64,000 nucleotides of DNA from the NCBI GenBank assembly GCA_947683625.1, contig CANTUR010000169.1:682001-746000 (forward strand), in the 5' to 3' direction. Made by a program: the position numbers and the translations under genes. The notes below the pieces were generated by a model. That model searched no databases. It was not told the origin of the DNA and was given only the letters and a program-made list of their open reading frames with translations. This DNA comes from Mallotus nudiflorus (lineage: Eukaryota > Streptophyta > Magnoliopsida > Malpighiales > Euphorbiaceae). Shown piece by piece: positions 23,079 through 32,935 of this stretch. The stretch's first letter is position 1, and each line of letters opens with the position of its first letter.

Positions 23079-24560
23079 ATGGTTGAAAACAAAACTCTGT
23101 GGGAGATCTTTATAAAAAAAGGCATCGGGCACCCATACAACGGGACTCTAGAACCTCTCCTGATAGCTGGGGAAGTTATTTCGAGGTTTAAAATCTTTGC
23201 TAAATTTATGAATAGAGCCAAAGGTGTCATTATTGAAAAAGCCCCTACTAAGGAGTTGGTATTGGCTAAAGAGGAGTTTAAAGAGGATGCAGCTACCTCG
23301 GAGCAGAATGGCATTGATGATCAAAGCAAAGAACTTGATTTTGAAACCTACATCCTCAACTCTATCATAGATACCTTTCATAATAACTATGATGTTTCTT
23401 TTGCTTATTTGTTTGAGACTAATGATCTTTTCTTTTTAAAAGTGAATGCAATGAAGTCAAAATGTGCTTATTTGTGTGATGTGTTTCCTAATGGTTATTC
23501 TGTTTGTGATGATCATTTCATGCATATGTTTGACATTAATTCCATATAAACTGAGTCATTTAATTTAGGCACAAATGATAATCCTAAAAATATATTGCTT
23601 GCTTGTAGTTTAACTCATGGTGAGAGAGAAAAAATGGAAGAAATATTAAAAAAAAGATAGAAAGTATTTGCTTGGAGTTATGAAGACATGCCTAGAATCG
23701 ACAGGGAGATCTTAAAACATAGGATCTTCACATACCCTCACATAGCACTAATAAAGCAAAAGCAAATAAGGTTGAGGCCAGAATGGGTTCTCTTGGTTAA
23801 GGAAGAAGTTAAAAAATAGTTGAAGGTAAAGTTTCTAGAAGTGGTAGAGGACACTCAGTGGTTGGCAAATATAGTCCCTGTTCCTAAGAAGGATGGACGG
23901 GTCAGAGTGTGTGTGGAATACCGAGATTTGAACAAAGCTTGCCCCAAGGATGACTTTTCACTACCACATATCGATACATTAATTGATAGTGCAACTTCTA
24001 ATGTAATGTACTCTTTCATGGATGGATTTTTAGGGTACAACCAGATCATGATGGTAGTAACAGATAAGTTAAAGACATCCTTCGTCATCGAATGGGGCAT
24101 GTAATGTTACCAAGTAATGCCTTTTGGGTTAAAGAATGCATGAGCCACTTATTAGAGGATGGCGATCGCCTTGCTATATGATATAATCCATAAAGAGGTA
24201 GAAGTATATATAGATGATATGATGGTAAAGTCTACAACTAGGGAAGGGCATTTTAAGGTGCTAGATAAGTTTCTGGTTAGGGCAGAAAAGTATAATCTCA
24301 GACTGAACCCGAAGAAGTGTGTTTTTAAGGTTACATTTGGAAAACTATTAGGACACATTGTTAGCCATAAAAGAATAGAGGTGGATCCAGATAAGATCAA
24401 AGTAATCAGGGATATGGCTACACCAAAGAATGAAAAAGAGGTCCGAGGGTTTCTGGGGCATTTACAGTATATTAGCAGATTTATAACCAAATTGGCAGCC
24501 ATCTACAATCCCATTTTTAAGCTTTTAAAGAAATATCAATCCATTGTGTGGGATGAAAGG
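23079..24560 (+). pseudogene. Element E reverse transcriptase
   Basis: One frame with stops. An N-terminal linker (23079-23549) is followed by 'FAWSYEDMPRIDREI', 'IVPVPKKDGRVRVCVEYRDL', 'NKACPKDDFSLPHID', 'VMPFGLKNA' and the catalytic 'EVYIDDMMVKS' (YIDD at 24207-24218, both Asp present), then the thumb/connection 'EVRGFLGHLQYISRFI'. 'YMVDGFSGYNQI' of relatives reads 'SFMDGFLGYNQI'. Stops (for example 23547, 23818, 24102 and two around 24140-24157) break it. The YIDDM form and the 'CPKDDFPLP' motif are typical of the Tat lineage. Confidence 0.82.
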
Positions 24561-24990
24561 TGTCAACAAGCCTTTAAAGCTATCAAGGATTATCTGATGA
24601 ATCCTCCTATTTTACAGCTGTCGAGATCGGGTAAAGCCTTGACCATGTATTTGGCAATTGTGGAAGACGCAATAGGGGCAATGTTAGCACAGGAAGGTGA
24701 AAAGAAGGTAGAGTATACTATGTATTACTTGAGTAGGAAGCTTCTACCTTATGAAACTACTTATAGCCTGGTGGAGAAAACATGCCTAGAAGTGATTTGG
24801 GCAACATAAAAACTTCAACACTATTTTCAGTCTTACAAAATGTAGACAGTTTCTAAACATGATCCCCTCATGTATCTCTAACAGACCCTGTCTCTTATAG
24901 AAAAACTAGCTAGGTGGCTTATTTTACTCACAGAGTTTGACATAGAGTATATAGCTAAAAAGACGGTAAAAGGAAGAGCAATAGAAGACT
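24561..24990 (+). pseudogene. Element E first RNase H domain
   Basis: Continues in the RT frame: 'QAFKAIKDYLMNPPILQLS', 'GKALTMYLAIVEDAIGAMLA', 'VEYTMYYLSRKLLPYETTYS', then after a stop 'FDIEYIAKKTVKGRAIEDFL'. In this lineage the first domain is a degenerate connection-type RNase H ('YLAVSE..VSAVL' form), which agrees with the absence of the usual catalytic Asp here. Its likely role was structural. Confidence 0.75.
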
Positions 24991-24992
24991 TC

Positions 24993-25470
24993 TTGGCACA
25001 GAGCCTAATAGATGACGACCAAGAATGGAAGTTGGAGTTTCCTGATGAACATCTAGGGGTGATAGAGATACAAGGTTGGGAAATGTACTTTAATGGAGTT
25101 ATTAACAACAAAAGGGCCGGAATAAGGGTAATTTTGGTTACACCAGAGGGAGAAATGATCCTGATGGCAAAAAGACTTGAATTTAAAGTGACTAATAATC
25201 AAGCAAAATATGAGGCCTACATTTTTGGTCTAGAGGCATTGCACAACATAAGGGTAGAGAATGTTACTATCTATAGGGATTCCATTTTAGTCATAAAATA
25301 AGCCATCAAAGAATAAGAGATAAAGAAGATAGATTACGGCTGTACTAGGAATACTTGGCCACTATCTTATGCTCATTTACTCAGTATAAGTTTGTCCACT
25401 TGCCGAGGGAAGGAAACCAAGTAGTTGATGCCTTAGCCACGCTGGCCTTTATATGGGAAAGTAGGAAACA
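24993..25470 (+). pseudogene. Element E second RNase H (plant-acquired type)
   Basis: 'WEMYFNGVINNKRAGIRVIL', 'FKVTNNQAKYEAYIFGLEAL', 'IYRDSILVIK' and, after a frame change near 25310, 'FVHLPREGNQVVDALATLA' are the four catalytic regions of the additional archaeal-type RNase H of the plant Tat lineage. Two of four catalytic residues are changed: the first Asp is Asn (YFNG) and the Glu of 'NQAEYEA' is Lys. The Asp in 'RDS' and the last Asp in 'VVDALA' remain. It would have removed RNA from the hybrid. Inactive. Confidence 0.8.
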
Positions 25471-25599
25471 ACCAGAAAGCAGGCCCTTAATTCTTATGAA
25501 ATCTCGAGTCCCCTATTACAAAGAGGTGAGAGTGACACCAATTGATGCTACTGAGAAACCGTGGTTCTATGATTTATAAAGGTTTTTAGAAACTAGGCA

Positions 25600-26778
25600 A
25601 TTTTTCAAATGATGCTGATAAGAAAGAAAGGATATCCCTACAAATGTTGTCTCGACAGTTCATAAGTCACAATGGGATGCTATATAAAAGAATGCCAGCT
25701 GGGGTACACCTCAAGTGTATTGATAAGGATGAATCTTGAAAGCTTATGGAAGCAATTCATGAAGGGGTATGTGGGCCACACATGAATGGGACAGTCTTGG
25801 CAAAGAAAATAGCCTATCAGGGGTACTTTTGGCTCACCATGGAGGCAGATTATATTAGATTTATGAAGAGATGTCACAATTGCCAAACTTAAGGTGATGT
25901 TAGCTGCCTACCATTTATGGAGCTTCAGGGAATGACTTCCTCTTGGCCGTTTGCTGTATAGGGAATTGACATCATAGGAGAGATAAGGCTAAGAGTGACT
26001 AACGATCATCGGTATATTATTATGGCTATCGATAATTTTTCCAAGTGGGTTGAGGCTGAATCTTATGCTACTGTCGGGTTAAAATAGATGATGATATAGT
26101 TTGCCACACCACATAGTTACAGATAATGGCATTCAATTTTGAGCAGAAATGGCCATGCTACTGAAAGACTATAAGATTAAGCACCATAAGTCATCTCTGT
26201 ATAGGTCATAGGCAAATGGGATAGTGGAAGCAGCTAATAAGAATGTGAAGAAGATCCTGGCTAAGATGCTGAAAAATTATCGAGATTAGGTGGAATACTT
26301 ACAATTTGCATTGGGGGGGTACCGAACCACTGCTAGAACTTCGACAAGAGTCACTCTATACTCTTTAGTGTATGGGTGTGAGGCCATTTTACTGGTAGAG
26401 GTTGAGATGAAGTCATTGAGAGTCCTTCTAGAATCTAAACTCCTTGAGTATTAGTGGGTCAAAAGTCGGGTAGCTCAGTTGAAATTACTAGATGAAAAGA
26501 GGATGAAAGCTATGTATCATTCTCAATTGTATCAGAAAAGAATAGCCCATGCCTACAATAAGAAGTTTAAGTCAGGAAAAATTCAAGAAGGGGATTTAGT
26601 GCTAAAGCTTATAAAATTAGTCATGACCAACCCTCGAGGGAAATTTAAGCCCAACTGGGAGGGATTGTATCTGGTGAAGAAGTTATTTTTGAAAGGCGCC
26701 GCCATTTTGTTTGACATGGAGGGAAACGAGTTCAAAGAGCCCATCAACTTAGACAAGCTTAAGAAATGCTTTCTGTGA
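25600..26778 (+). pseudogene. Element E integrase
   Basis: The HHCC zinc-binding end is visible ('MEAIHEGVCGPHMNGTVLAK', 'FMKRCHNCQ'), followed by the core ('GIDIIGEIRL', 'IIMAIDNFSKWVEAESY'), a broken second Asp region ('ITDNGIQF' visible after a frame change near 26110), 'ANGIVEAANKNVKKILAKML' with the catalytic Glu, and the C-terminal 'RKFKPNWEGLYLVKKLF'-type segment ending at the stop 26776-26778. At least two frame changes and several stops. No chromodomain follows, as expected for Tat elements. Confidence 0.8.
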
Positions 26779-27167
26779 AAAGTCTCGTTAGGGAGAAAAC
26801 CTCAAAGAAGCTGTCTACATAAAAGGTAAAGACTAAAAAAAGGAAAGAAAAAAGAAAAAGGTCCTGTTTGAACCTCAAAAGAGGCAATCTAGGCAAAAGT
26901 CAAGGACATGTAAAAGGAGAGAGAGACACATAAAATGGTTAGTTAGAAAACTTGCAAGGGCGAGCCAACTAATAACATGAGATGTATTAGAAGCGAAATG
27001 TATATACGTTTTATGCTTAAATGAAATGAAATGGATTGCTTCAATTATTTTTAAGCATTGCATGATGTGTCTATTATAAGCCATTTAACTAATAAAAAAG
27101 GAAAATTACATCTAATAAAAAAGGAAATGATGACTTAATTCCATGAGCTAATTTTGTTTTCTTTTTT
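26779..27167 (+). other. Element E spacer after integrase
   Basis: A-rich and purine-rich, no gene seen. It separates the plus-strand integrase stop (26778) from the end of the minus-strand gene (27168), so the two coding units converge here. Confidence 0.5.
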
Positions 27168-28389
27168 TTATTGCTTACCCTGGGAGCTTAACATTTGTAA
27201 CTCTCTTGTCATTTTGTATTTAATAAATTCGTCTCTTTCTATCTGTTGTAAAAAAACCCATGCTTTGTAATGATCATAGATAGTCTAATCTCCGTTATAG
27301 CTTAAATTTCTCTCAATGACTCTTCGAGGCCAAGTTGCCGCCAAGTGGTCCAAGAAGTTTTGAGAAAGGGGCCCTGGTTTGAACTCATGAACTAGCTCCA
27401 CAATCAGTTGTTTGTGACCTTATTAGCTGCAGAGGGGGGTTGGATTGTAAAAAGTGGCAAAATAAAGACCGATAATCAGGACACAATATATGTAGTACCG
27501 AATGGTCACATGTTGCAATCCCCACCAGGGGCACATCCAGTGGATCAATATATTAGGGAATGCTGATAGCTAGCTACGAATATCTGCAGGAATGGGATGT
27601 AGCTTCCTTGTTCAGTAATGCTTAGCTTTGTAACGCCTGATGTCTTGAGGAGGTTCGAGCAGACCTAACTTTTCATAAAACTATATTTTTAGGTTTGTAA
27701 ATGATTAGATATAGATAGTAAGATAGTTGGAAGTCAAGAATGGATAATAAGAAACTTACCTCCAACAGGAATGAACTTCCAGAGAATCATTGTGTTTTTA
27801 TAAAATTATCCAATCCAATGATAGTTTTTACTAAGATGAGAGGGAAGGGATTGAACCCTGATTCCACCTGATTAAGAATGGAAAGGATCTTCAAATCACA
27901 GTGTCCTAAGGGAGAAACCAGCATAAATTGAGCATACAAGCCGAGAGCCATCATACGGGGCCAATAAGTTTCTTTTTTTTCCACACCCATGGTGACCTTG
28001 AGAAAGGACTCTAGCATGATTTTTGAACTGAGAATGCAATGAAAAGAGGACTGGGGTGGAAGGTTGAACATGCGTGCCATTTGGTGTTGAATGGAGTGAG
28101 GATTTGGGTTTTCAAGGTCAGGAACTATAAGTCAGCATATAAAATCCATGTAACAACCGAGAATTGCTTTAAATTCCTTCGACAGAGGACATATTTCTAT
28201 TGTATTGACCCAGAGAATATGTTTATGGGGATCCTAAAACTAAACCATTGCATGGAGAAAGAGGAAGTTGGTCCTCCTAGTATAAAGTGATTTGAAGATC
28301 GAAAGGTGAAAAGGCTCTAACCTAGTTTAAGATTTATTATCTAAACCTTTCAAGATCGATTGTAGTAGTCTCAAACTCCGTTCAGTCAT
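27168..28389 (-). pseudogene. Antisense gene 2 of element E: DUF7745-like, two exons
   Basis: Minus strand. ATG at 28389 ('MTERSLRLLQ') follows a pyrimidine-rich leader. Exon 1 (28389-27760) is exactly 210 codons in one frame and includes 'FLFLHAMV' with an aromatic/Asp-Pro segment, 'ALGLYAQFMLVSPLGHCDLK' and 'VESGFNPFPLILVKTIIGLD'. It ends at GGAG|GTAAGTTTC. The intron is 27759-27669 (91 nt). Exon 2 (27668-27168) enters in phase 0 and stays in one frame for 166 codons ('HPIPADIRS', 'WMCPWWGLQHVTIRYYIYC', 'LSQNFLDHLAATWPRRVIER') to TAA at 27168-27170. Internal stops are TAG, TAA or TGA at plausible Gln/Arg/Trp codons. The pattern resembles DUF7745 proteins of plant retroelements; function unknown. 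Clearly coding in origin; family assignment is tentative. Confidence 0.7.
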
Positions 28390-28504
28390 GATTATGGCTT
28401 TTAGAGGTGCTTAGAGAGAGAAACAGAAGGTTAGGGACAAAGGGAACTCAAGAAGTGGGTTGAACACAAGGATGTGAATTTTTAAAGGGGCAGGACTGCC
28501 TGTT

Positions 28505-28600
28505 GCTAAGGCGACCACCTCATTGATGAGGCACTACCTCAGTAGTATGAGGCGATCGCCTTTTTATCAGAAGTCAATGAGGTGATCGCGTCATCAGCAG
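28505..28600. repeat. Palindrome cluster 3 (upstream of antisense gene 2)
   Basis: Includes AAGGCGACCACCTC, GAGGCACTACCTC, TGAGGCGATCGCCTTTT and GAGGTGATCGCGTC: degenerate copies of the LTR palindrome, about 120-210 bases upstream of the antisense ATG at 28389. Confidence 0.8.
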
Positions 28601-28834
28601 AGTTGGTTATTACGTTTCTTTGAACTATGCAATCTCGATAGGTGCAAATCAAAATATAGTGGGGCAAACACACATGTAATCATTAAAACTAGTGCTCATG
28701 TAAAAAAATAAAAAATAAATGAATTTAGTTAAGGAGAATGATGAGCTCTATAAATAATCTGTCAATAAATTAATAACAAAAAAAAATATATGTGTTCATT
28801 ATTCAAAGATTGCATGAATGTTGACCCTAGTACA

Positions 28835-31450
28835 TTAAGCATCTGATCCGGTACCCTCAAGGTCATCTCATCCTCCAGCACCGTTGCCACTCCTGTCTTC
28901 ATCCTCATTAATCTAAAATACATCAATATGATGCTCAAGAGTGATGATCCTCACCCTACTAGCCTCATCTCGATCCTGTTCAAACAAATTATAGGTTAGT
29001 ATACCATGCAAGCATGCATACATATAGGAAATGAAGAGATTTTTACCCTCCACTACTGGGTGATCTCTAACATATAGTATCTCTAGGCCTCTATCATACG
29101 GTATATATATAGGCCTTGCTCTAGAGGAATCTGCATTATTGAAATGAATGTTAAAACTAATAGTTGGTTTGAGAATTATAATGAGAGCATGTTAGGAAAA
29201 AGCTTACATGAGTAGCACTACCAAGGGTGCATATAGGGGTCAAGTCCTCATCCAAAGTTAAGAACTGATAGGACAACTCTCTAGGAGGAACCCAACATTG
29301 GGCTAAAGGGTCGAGGACATGAATGAAGCTAACTGGGACGAACTCAGAATCGGGGGCAGTGGTCGACCTGATCCGCTTGCAAGCCGCAGAAGTCTCCTTC
29401 CTGCCTAGATCTAGTCGACACCTTAGGCGCTCTCTCTCTTATACTTAGGATCTAACTGGGGCCACAGGTTTAGCAGGGTAGCCTGAAGGCAAGACAGGGG
29501 AAACATGTAAGAACGCAATCAATTCTCAAGGTGAGGAAAGTTGATAGGGACATACTTGAGAGGTAGAAGCGATATGGAAGGAGACCATCAGCAAAAGGTG
29601 GGTGCGAATGAACTCTGTGTATTGGCTCTTTACACGAACTGTGTGATCTACAATTGGTGAGCCTATAATGGCCTGGGCAAGGTCATCGCCCTCCAGCTCG
29701 TGAGCCCAAAGTATGCTGTTAGGAGGAGACCTCAGAACCTATCTCGCTCTAACACCTCTCCTCCAGTTCAGGACCTACTCGCCCAAATACCAGGATCCAT
29801 ATCCAGGACCGTAGAGAAGTACTCTCTTTTAGGCTAAGGGCTTGGAGTGAGTCATCTTAATAGTCCAACTATCTTTAGGCCCCCACAAATTTTTTTAGAT
29901 CTGCAAAAAGGGAGTTGTCAATAGGTAAGTAAATTGAATATACATAATTTACTAATAAAAAAGGTTGTGTTTTGTAGGTACCACATCCTATGTTAGAGAG
30001 TTCAGGTGCTATTTATGGATATGAACTCATGTGAGGTGCCTCTTCACTGCGTGATTGGCGCCCCATATGCCAAGGGCTGGGAAGTGATCCCCCACTCGTG
30101 TCATGCCCACAAGCAGCTCTAGCTCCAGAGCCCATATTTAGGGAAAAGAAAGTAGGAGAAGTTGAGAAACTAATGGAGGTTAGAATAAGAAAAGGAAAGC
30201 GAGGATCACGACTTACCAAAACAACATGCTAAAAGTCACAAAATCTCCTAGGCCCTCGAACCACCTCATTCATACTTTGGTACAAATATGTCAAAGTACA
30301 ACTACCCCAATCGAATGTAGGTACCTGATCGAGGTCTTGTAAAGCTAGCAAAAATATTAGGTCAATAGAGCTGGCGGTGTCAACAAAAAAGATGGTACCG
30401 AGCAAGTAGAGCAAGAAGGCCCTCCCCACCTGATCAACCTCGCGAGAAGTGATCATCGTCATAGCTCGCTCTCAGGTGTAGAAGCTCTTAATCGAGTCTA
30501 GCTTGAGGTATGAGTCCCCTTCATATCAGGAGTCATACCTAAGAGTCGCTCGATATATGTAGCCTTATCTGGAGATAGTTGGTGGAGGCTCGTATCAAAA
30601 GGGATGGGGTCTCTAGCGCAAGCAATCCCTGTGATAGCGATGAATGACACTGGGTTTAGAGTAAGCTTACAGAATGGGAGATGGAAAGTGTGAGTCGTGT
30701 CGAACCACCTCTCAATCAGAGTGTGCAGTGGCTGATAATTCGTGCGTCCCTGCTTAGAAGGAAATAAGAGTACGAAGTCCTCGAATCCAATCTCCTGAAT
30801 CTGATCTCTTTGGTCATTAATCAACTCATCATAGAAAACCCAGGCTCCATGGAAATTTTTGGCACCCTTAAATTTCTGAGCATCATACTGTAAGCAAAGA
30901 AATAGGGTAGTGAAATTTATGAATTTTATGGTCTCAGAAAAATTCAGAATAAATGGGCATGTAAATAACGCATATCACCCTATTGATGAAGCAATCGCCT
31001 CATCATAAATGTGATCGGCTCTTTGAAAAGGCAATAGCCTTTCAGTCGATAAAAATGGCTATCGCCTCTTCACAAGAAGCCCATCGTCTCATTGATGAGG
31101 TAATCACCTCATTGATGAGACGATTGCCTCATCGAAGAGGTGATCGCCTCTGCGAGACACAGACAAAAATGGTTCTCAATTTTTGGCAATTAAAATGATA
31201 AATTTCATGTTTGTTTAATCAAATAATGCCCTAGAATGATATATATGCAAGAATAATCACTAACCCAATATGATTTTATAGGAAAATTTGGGGTACTAAC
31301 CTCTCCAAATGCAGATGAGCAGATATGGGACCCTAAATCTACCAGAAGGGGAATTGAGCCTCCTCGTGTCAGTCCCAAACTCCTAGAAGCACTAACAAAA
31401 GGTGGGATGTGATCCTACTTAGACATGAAAGGTGTTCTCTCATTCTCCAT
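28835..31450 (-). pseudogene. Antisense gene 1 of element E: plant mobile domain (PMD) gene, multi-exon
   Basis: Minus strand. Exon 1 31450-31301 (ATG, 50 codons, phase 0, donor GAGAG|GTTAGT); intron 31300-30888; exon 2 30887-30217 (acceptor TTTGCTTACAG, donor TTTTG|GTAAGT). Exon 2 carries the PMD core: 'LIERWFDTTHTFHLPF', 'KLTLNPVSFIAITGIACARD', 'GRAFLLYLLGTIFF' and 'TFDWGSCTLTYLYQSM'. A short exon lies within about 30150-29976 (borders unclear). Exon 29900-29556 (acceptor CCTTTTTGCAG, donor GTATGT), exon 29482-29208 (acceptor TGCCTTCAG, donor GTAAGC), exon 29130-29047, and last exon 28975-28835 ending in TAA. Introns of 71-77 nt separate the last four. One frameshift near 30510, one frame disagreement between 29556 and 29482, and several TAG/TAA/TGA stops make it a pseudogene. 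PMD proteins (MAIN/MAIL1 relatives) act in plant silencing, and PMDs are known inside Ty3/gypsy elements. Confidence 0.78.
30970..31155. repeat. Palindrome cluster 4 (intron 1 of the antisense PMD gene)
   Basis: A run of at least seven related palindromes (for example GAAGCAATCGCCTC, AAAAGGCAATAGCCTTT, GAGGTAATCACCTC, GAGACGATTGCCTC and GAGGTGATCGCCTC), entirely within the 413-nt first intron of the minus-strand gene. Confidence 0.85.
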
Positions 31451-31561
31451 TATCTGTGAAAAGAAGAAAGGTACAAAAAGTGCATAAAGTGTAGGAGGAA
31501 AAGAGTGAAAAAAAGAGAAAAGTGACAAAAGTGAAAGGGGAGAAGGATAAAAGAATGGTTA
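31451..31561 (-). promoter_or_regulatory. Pyrimidine-rich leader of the antisense PMD gene
   Basis: On the minus strand the 111 bases between the TATA-like box and the ATG are rich in C and T, as in many plant 5' leaders, and end TTCTTTTCACAG just before the ATG, which could also be a splice acceptor of a leader intron. Confidence 0.4.
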
Positions 31562-31570
31562 CTTTTATAG
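31562..31570 (-). promoter_or_regulatory. TATA-like box of the antisense PMD gene
   Basis: CTATAAAAG on the minus strand, 112 bases upstream of the ATG at 31450. Position and flanks fit a plant core promoter; no direct proof of use. Confidence 0.45.
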
Positions 31571-31702
31571 TGGGCAAAAGTGTAGGCTTTTTTTTTTTTT
31601 TTAAAAAAAAGAGGGTTATTATCATATGCTAAGAAGATAAAAGGCAGGGATAAAGGTTGTCTAAATAAGTTTCAAGAAGAGTAGGACAGGAAAACCCACA
31701 CC

Positions 31703-31985
31703 ACTAAAAGAGAGGGCTGTTTGAGTTTGAATCCTTAAAGCTCAAAGACAGGGTTGTTTGGCTTTGAATCCCCAAAGCTTAAAGATAGGGTTGTTCGGGT
31801 TTGAATCCCCAAAGCTCAAAGATAGGGCTATTCTGGTTTGAATCCCCGAAGCTTAAAAATAAGGCTGTTCAGGTTTGAATCCCTAAAGCTCAAAGAAAGG
31901 GCTATTCGGGTTTGAATCCCCAAGGCTTAAAGATAGGGTTATTCGGGTTTGAATCCCCGAAGCTCATAGATTGAGATGACTGTTC
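31703..31985. repeat. 37-bp tandem array in the element E 3' region
   Basis: The landmark TTTGAATC recurs at 31726, 31763, 31800, 31837, 31874, 31911 and 31948, exactly 37 bases apart each time. The unit reads roughly 'GGTTTGAATCCCCAAAGCTC' plus 'AAAGATAGGGTTATTCG'. Seven copies and a degenerate eighth. Confidence 0.95.
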
Positions 31986-32014
31986 GGGTAGCATCCCCAA
32001 ATTCAAGAGTAAAC

Positions 32015-32520
32015 AACAGTCGAGCCAGGAAAACTCAAAAGTCTACATTCCTGAAGAAGTGATAATTGGACCAAGAAAATCAAGAAATCACATCCCTAGT
32101 GGCAATTGAGCCAGGAAAACTTGAGAACCAAAGTTAAGGTTAAATGATGATCAGGCTAGGAAAGCCCGAGAATTGAGTTCAGTGTAGTTATAATCGGGCC
32201 AGGAAAACCCGAGAATCATGTTTTAGGTATGATGGCAATCAGGTGAGGAAAACTTGAGAACCAAGTTTTAGTGTGATGATGATTGGGCAAGGAAAACCCA
32301 AGAATCATGTTTTAGGTATGGTGATGATCGGGCTAGGAAATCGAGAATCATGTTTCAGGTGACTGACGGTTGGGCTAGGAAAACCTATAAGTCTTTGTCC
32401 CCAGCAAGAAAGTGATCGGGCCAGGAAAACCTGAGGTTAATAGTCTTTAAATACTTTATTAAATATTAATGAGTGGCTAATCAAGCCAGAAAAACCCGAG
32501 GATCACGATCATGTTTCAGA
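32015..32520. repeat. ~44-bp tandem array in the element E 3' region
   Basis: About eleven diverged units with the core 'GGGCCAGGAAAACCCGAGAA' followed by 'TCATGTTTTAGGTATGATG', with spacings of about 42-46 bases and a wider last gap. Immediately downstream of the 37-bp array. Confidence 0.9.
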
Positions 32521-32647
32521 ATGAAGGATTCATCTCTAAGGTGAGACTCAAGAGTCAGGTATGTTGTTCATCTTATTATTTATTTATTGTTGTGCATGTG
32601 ATTTTTTGAAAAATGGTCATTGCGTGCATTTGATTTTTTAAAAAATC

Positions 32648-32658
32648 AAGGGGTAAAC
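32648..32658 (+). other. Polypurine tract of element E
   Basis: AAGGGGTAAAC immediately before the 3' LTR start TGTAGACACC; plus-strand primer for cDNA synthesis. Confidence 0.7.
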
Positions 32659-32884
32659 TGTAGACACCTGATTCAGTCGACCTGTGTTAGGGAATGAATT
32701 AGGGGCGCTCGATTTGACCAGCCCGTTATCGAGCCCAATGATGAGAATATGAAACTTGGACATGAGAATTAAACCTGAATCTCCAATAAAAAAATGGATT
32801 TAAAAACCTAAAGCCTAAAACTTAGCGTAATTGTCTAAAATTGGCCCAAGCCCACCTGGCCCAATGTAGGCCCGGGCCAAAGAG

Positions 32885-32935
32885 GTGTCGCCTTAGTGCA
32901 ATAAGGCGATTACCTCATCGAAGAGGTGCCGGCTC
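32885..32935. repeat. Palindrome cluster 5 (3' LTR)
   Basis: Decayed counterparts of cluster 1: GAGGTGTCGCCTT, TAAGGCGATTACCTCA and GAGGTGCCGGCTC. Confidence 0.85.

Noticed and set aside
24159..24180. GGCGATCGCC inside the E reverse transcriptase as another copy of the LTR palindrome
   Set aside because: It is short, lacks the GAG/CTC outer arms, and is explained by conserved coding sequence next to the catalytic motif.
28039..28290. 83-codon plus-strand frame after the integrase of element E
   Set aside because: It is the reverse shadow of exon 1 of the antisense DUF7745-like gene, which has splice sites and phase continuity in its favour.
31440..31625. 61-codon minus-strand frame before the PMD exon 1
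   Set aside because: Pyrimidine-rich leader reading as Phe/Leu/Thr; the supported start is the ATG at 31450 in another frame.
31703..32520. Tandem arrays as a possible CRISPR array
   Set aside because: The whole unit is repeated, including would-be spacers, so this is satellite-like DNA.
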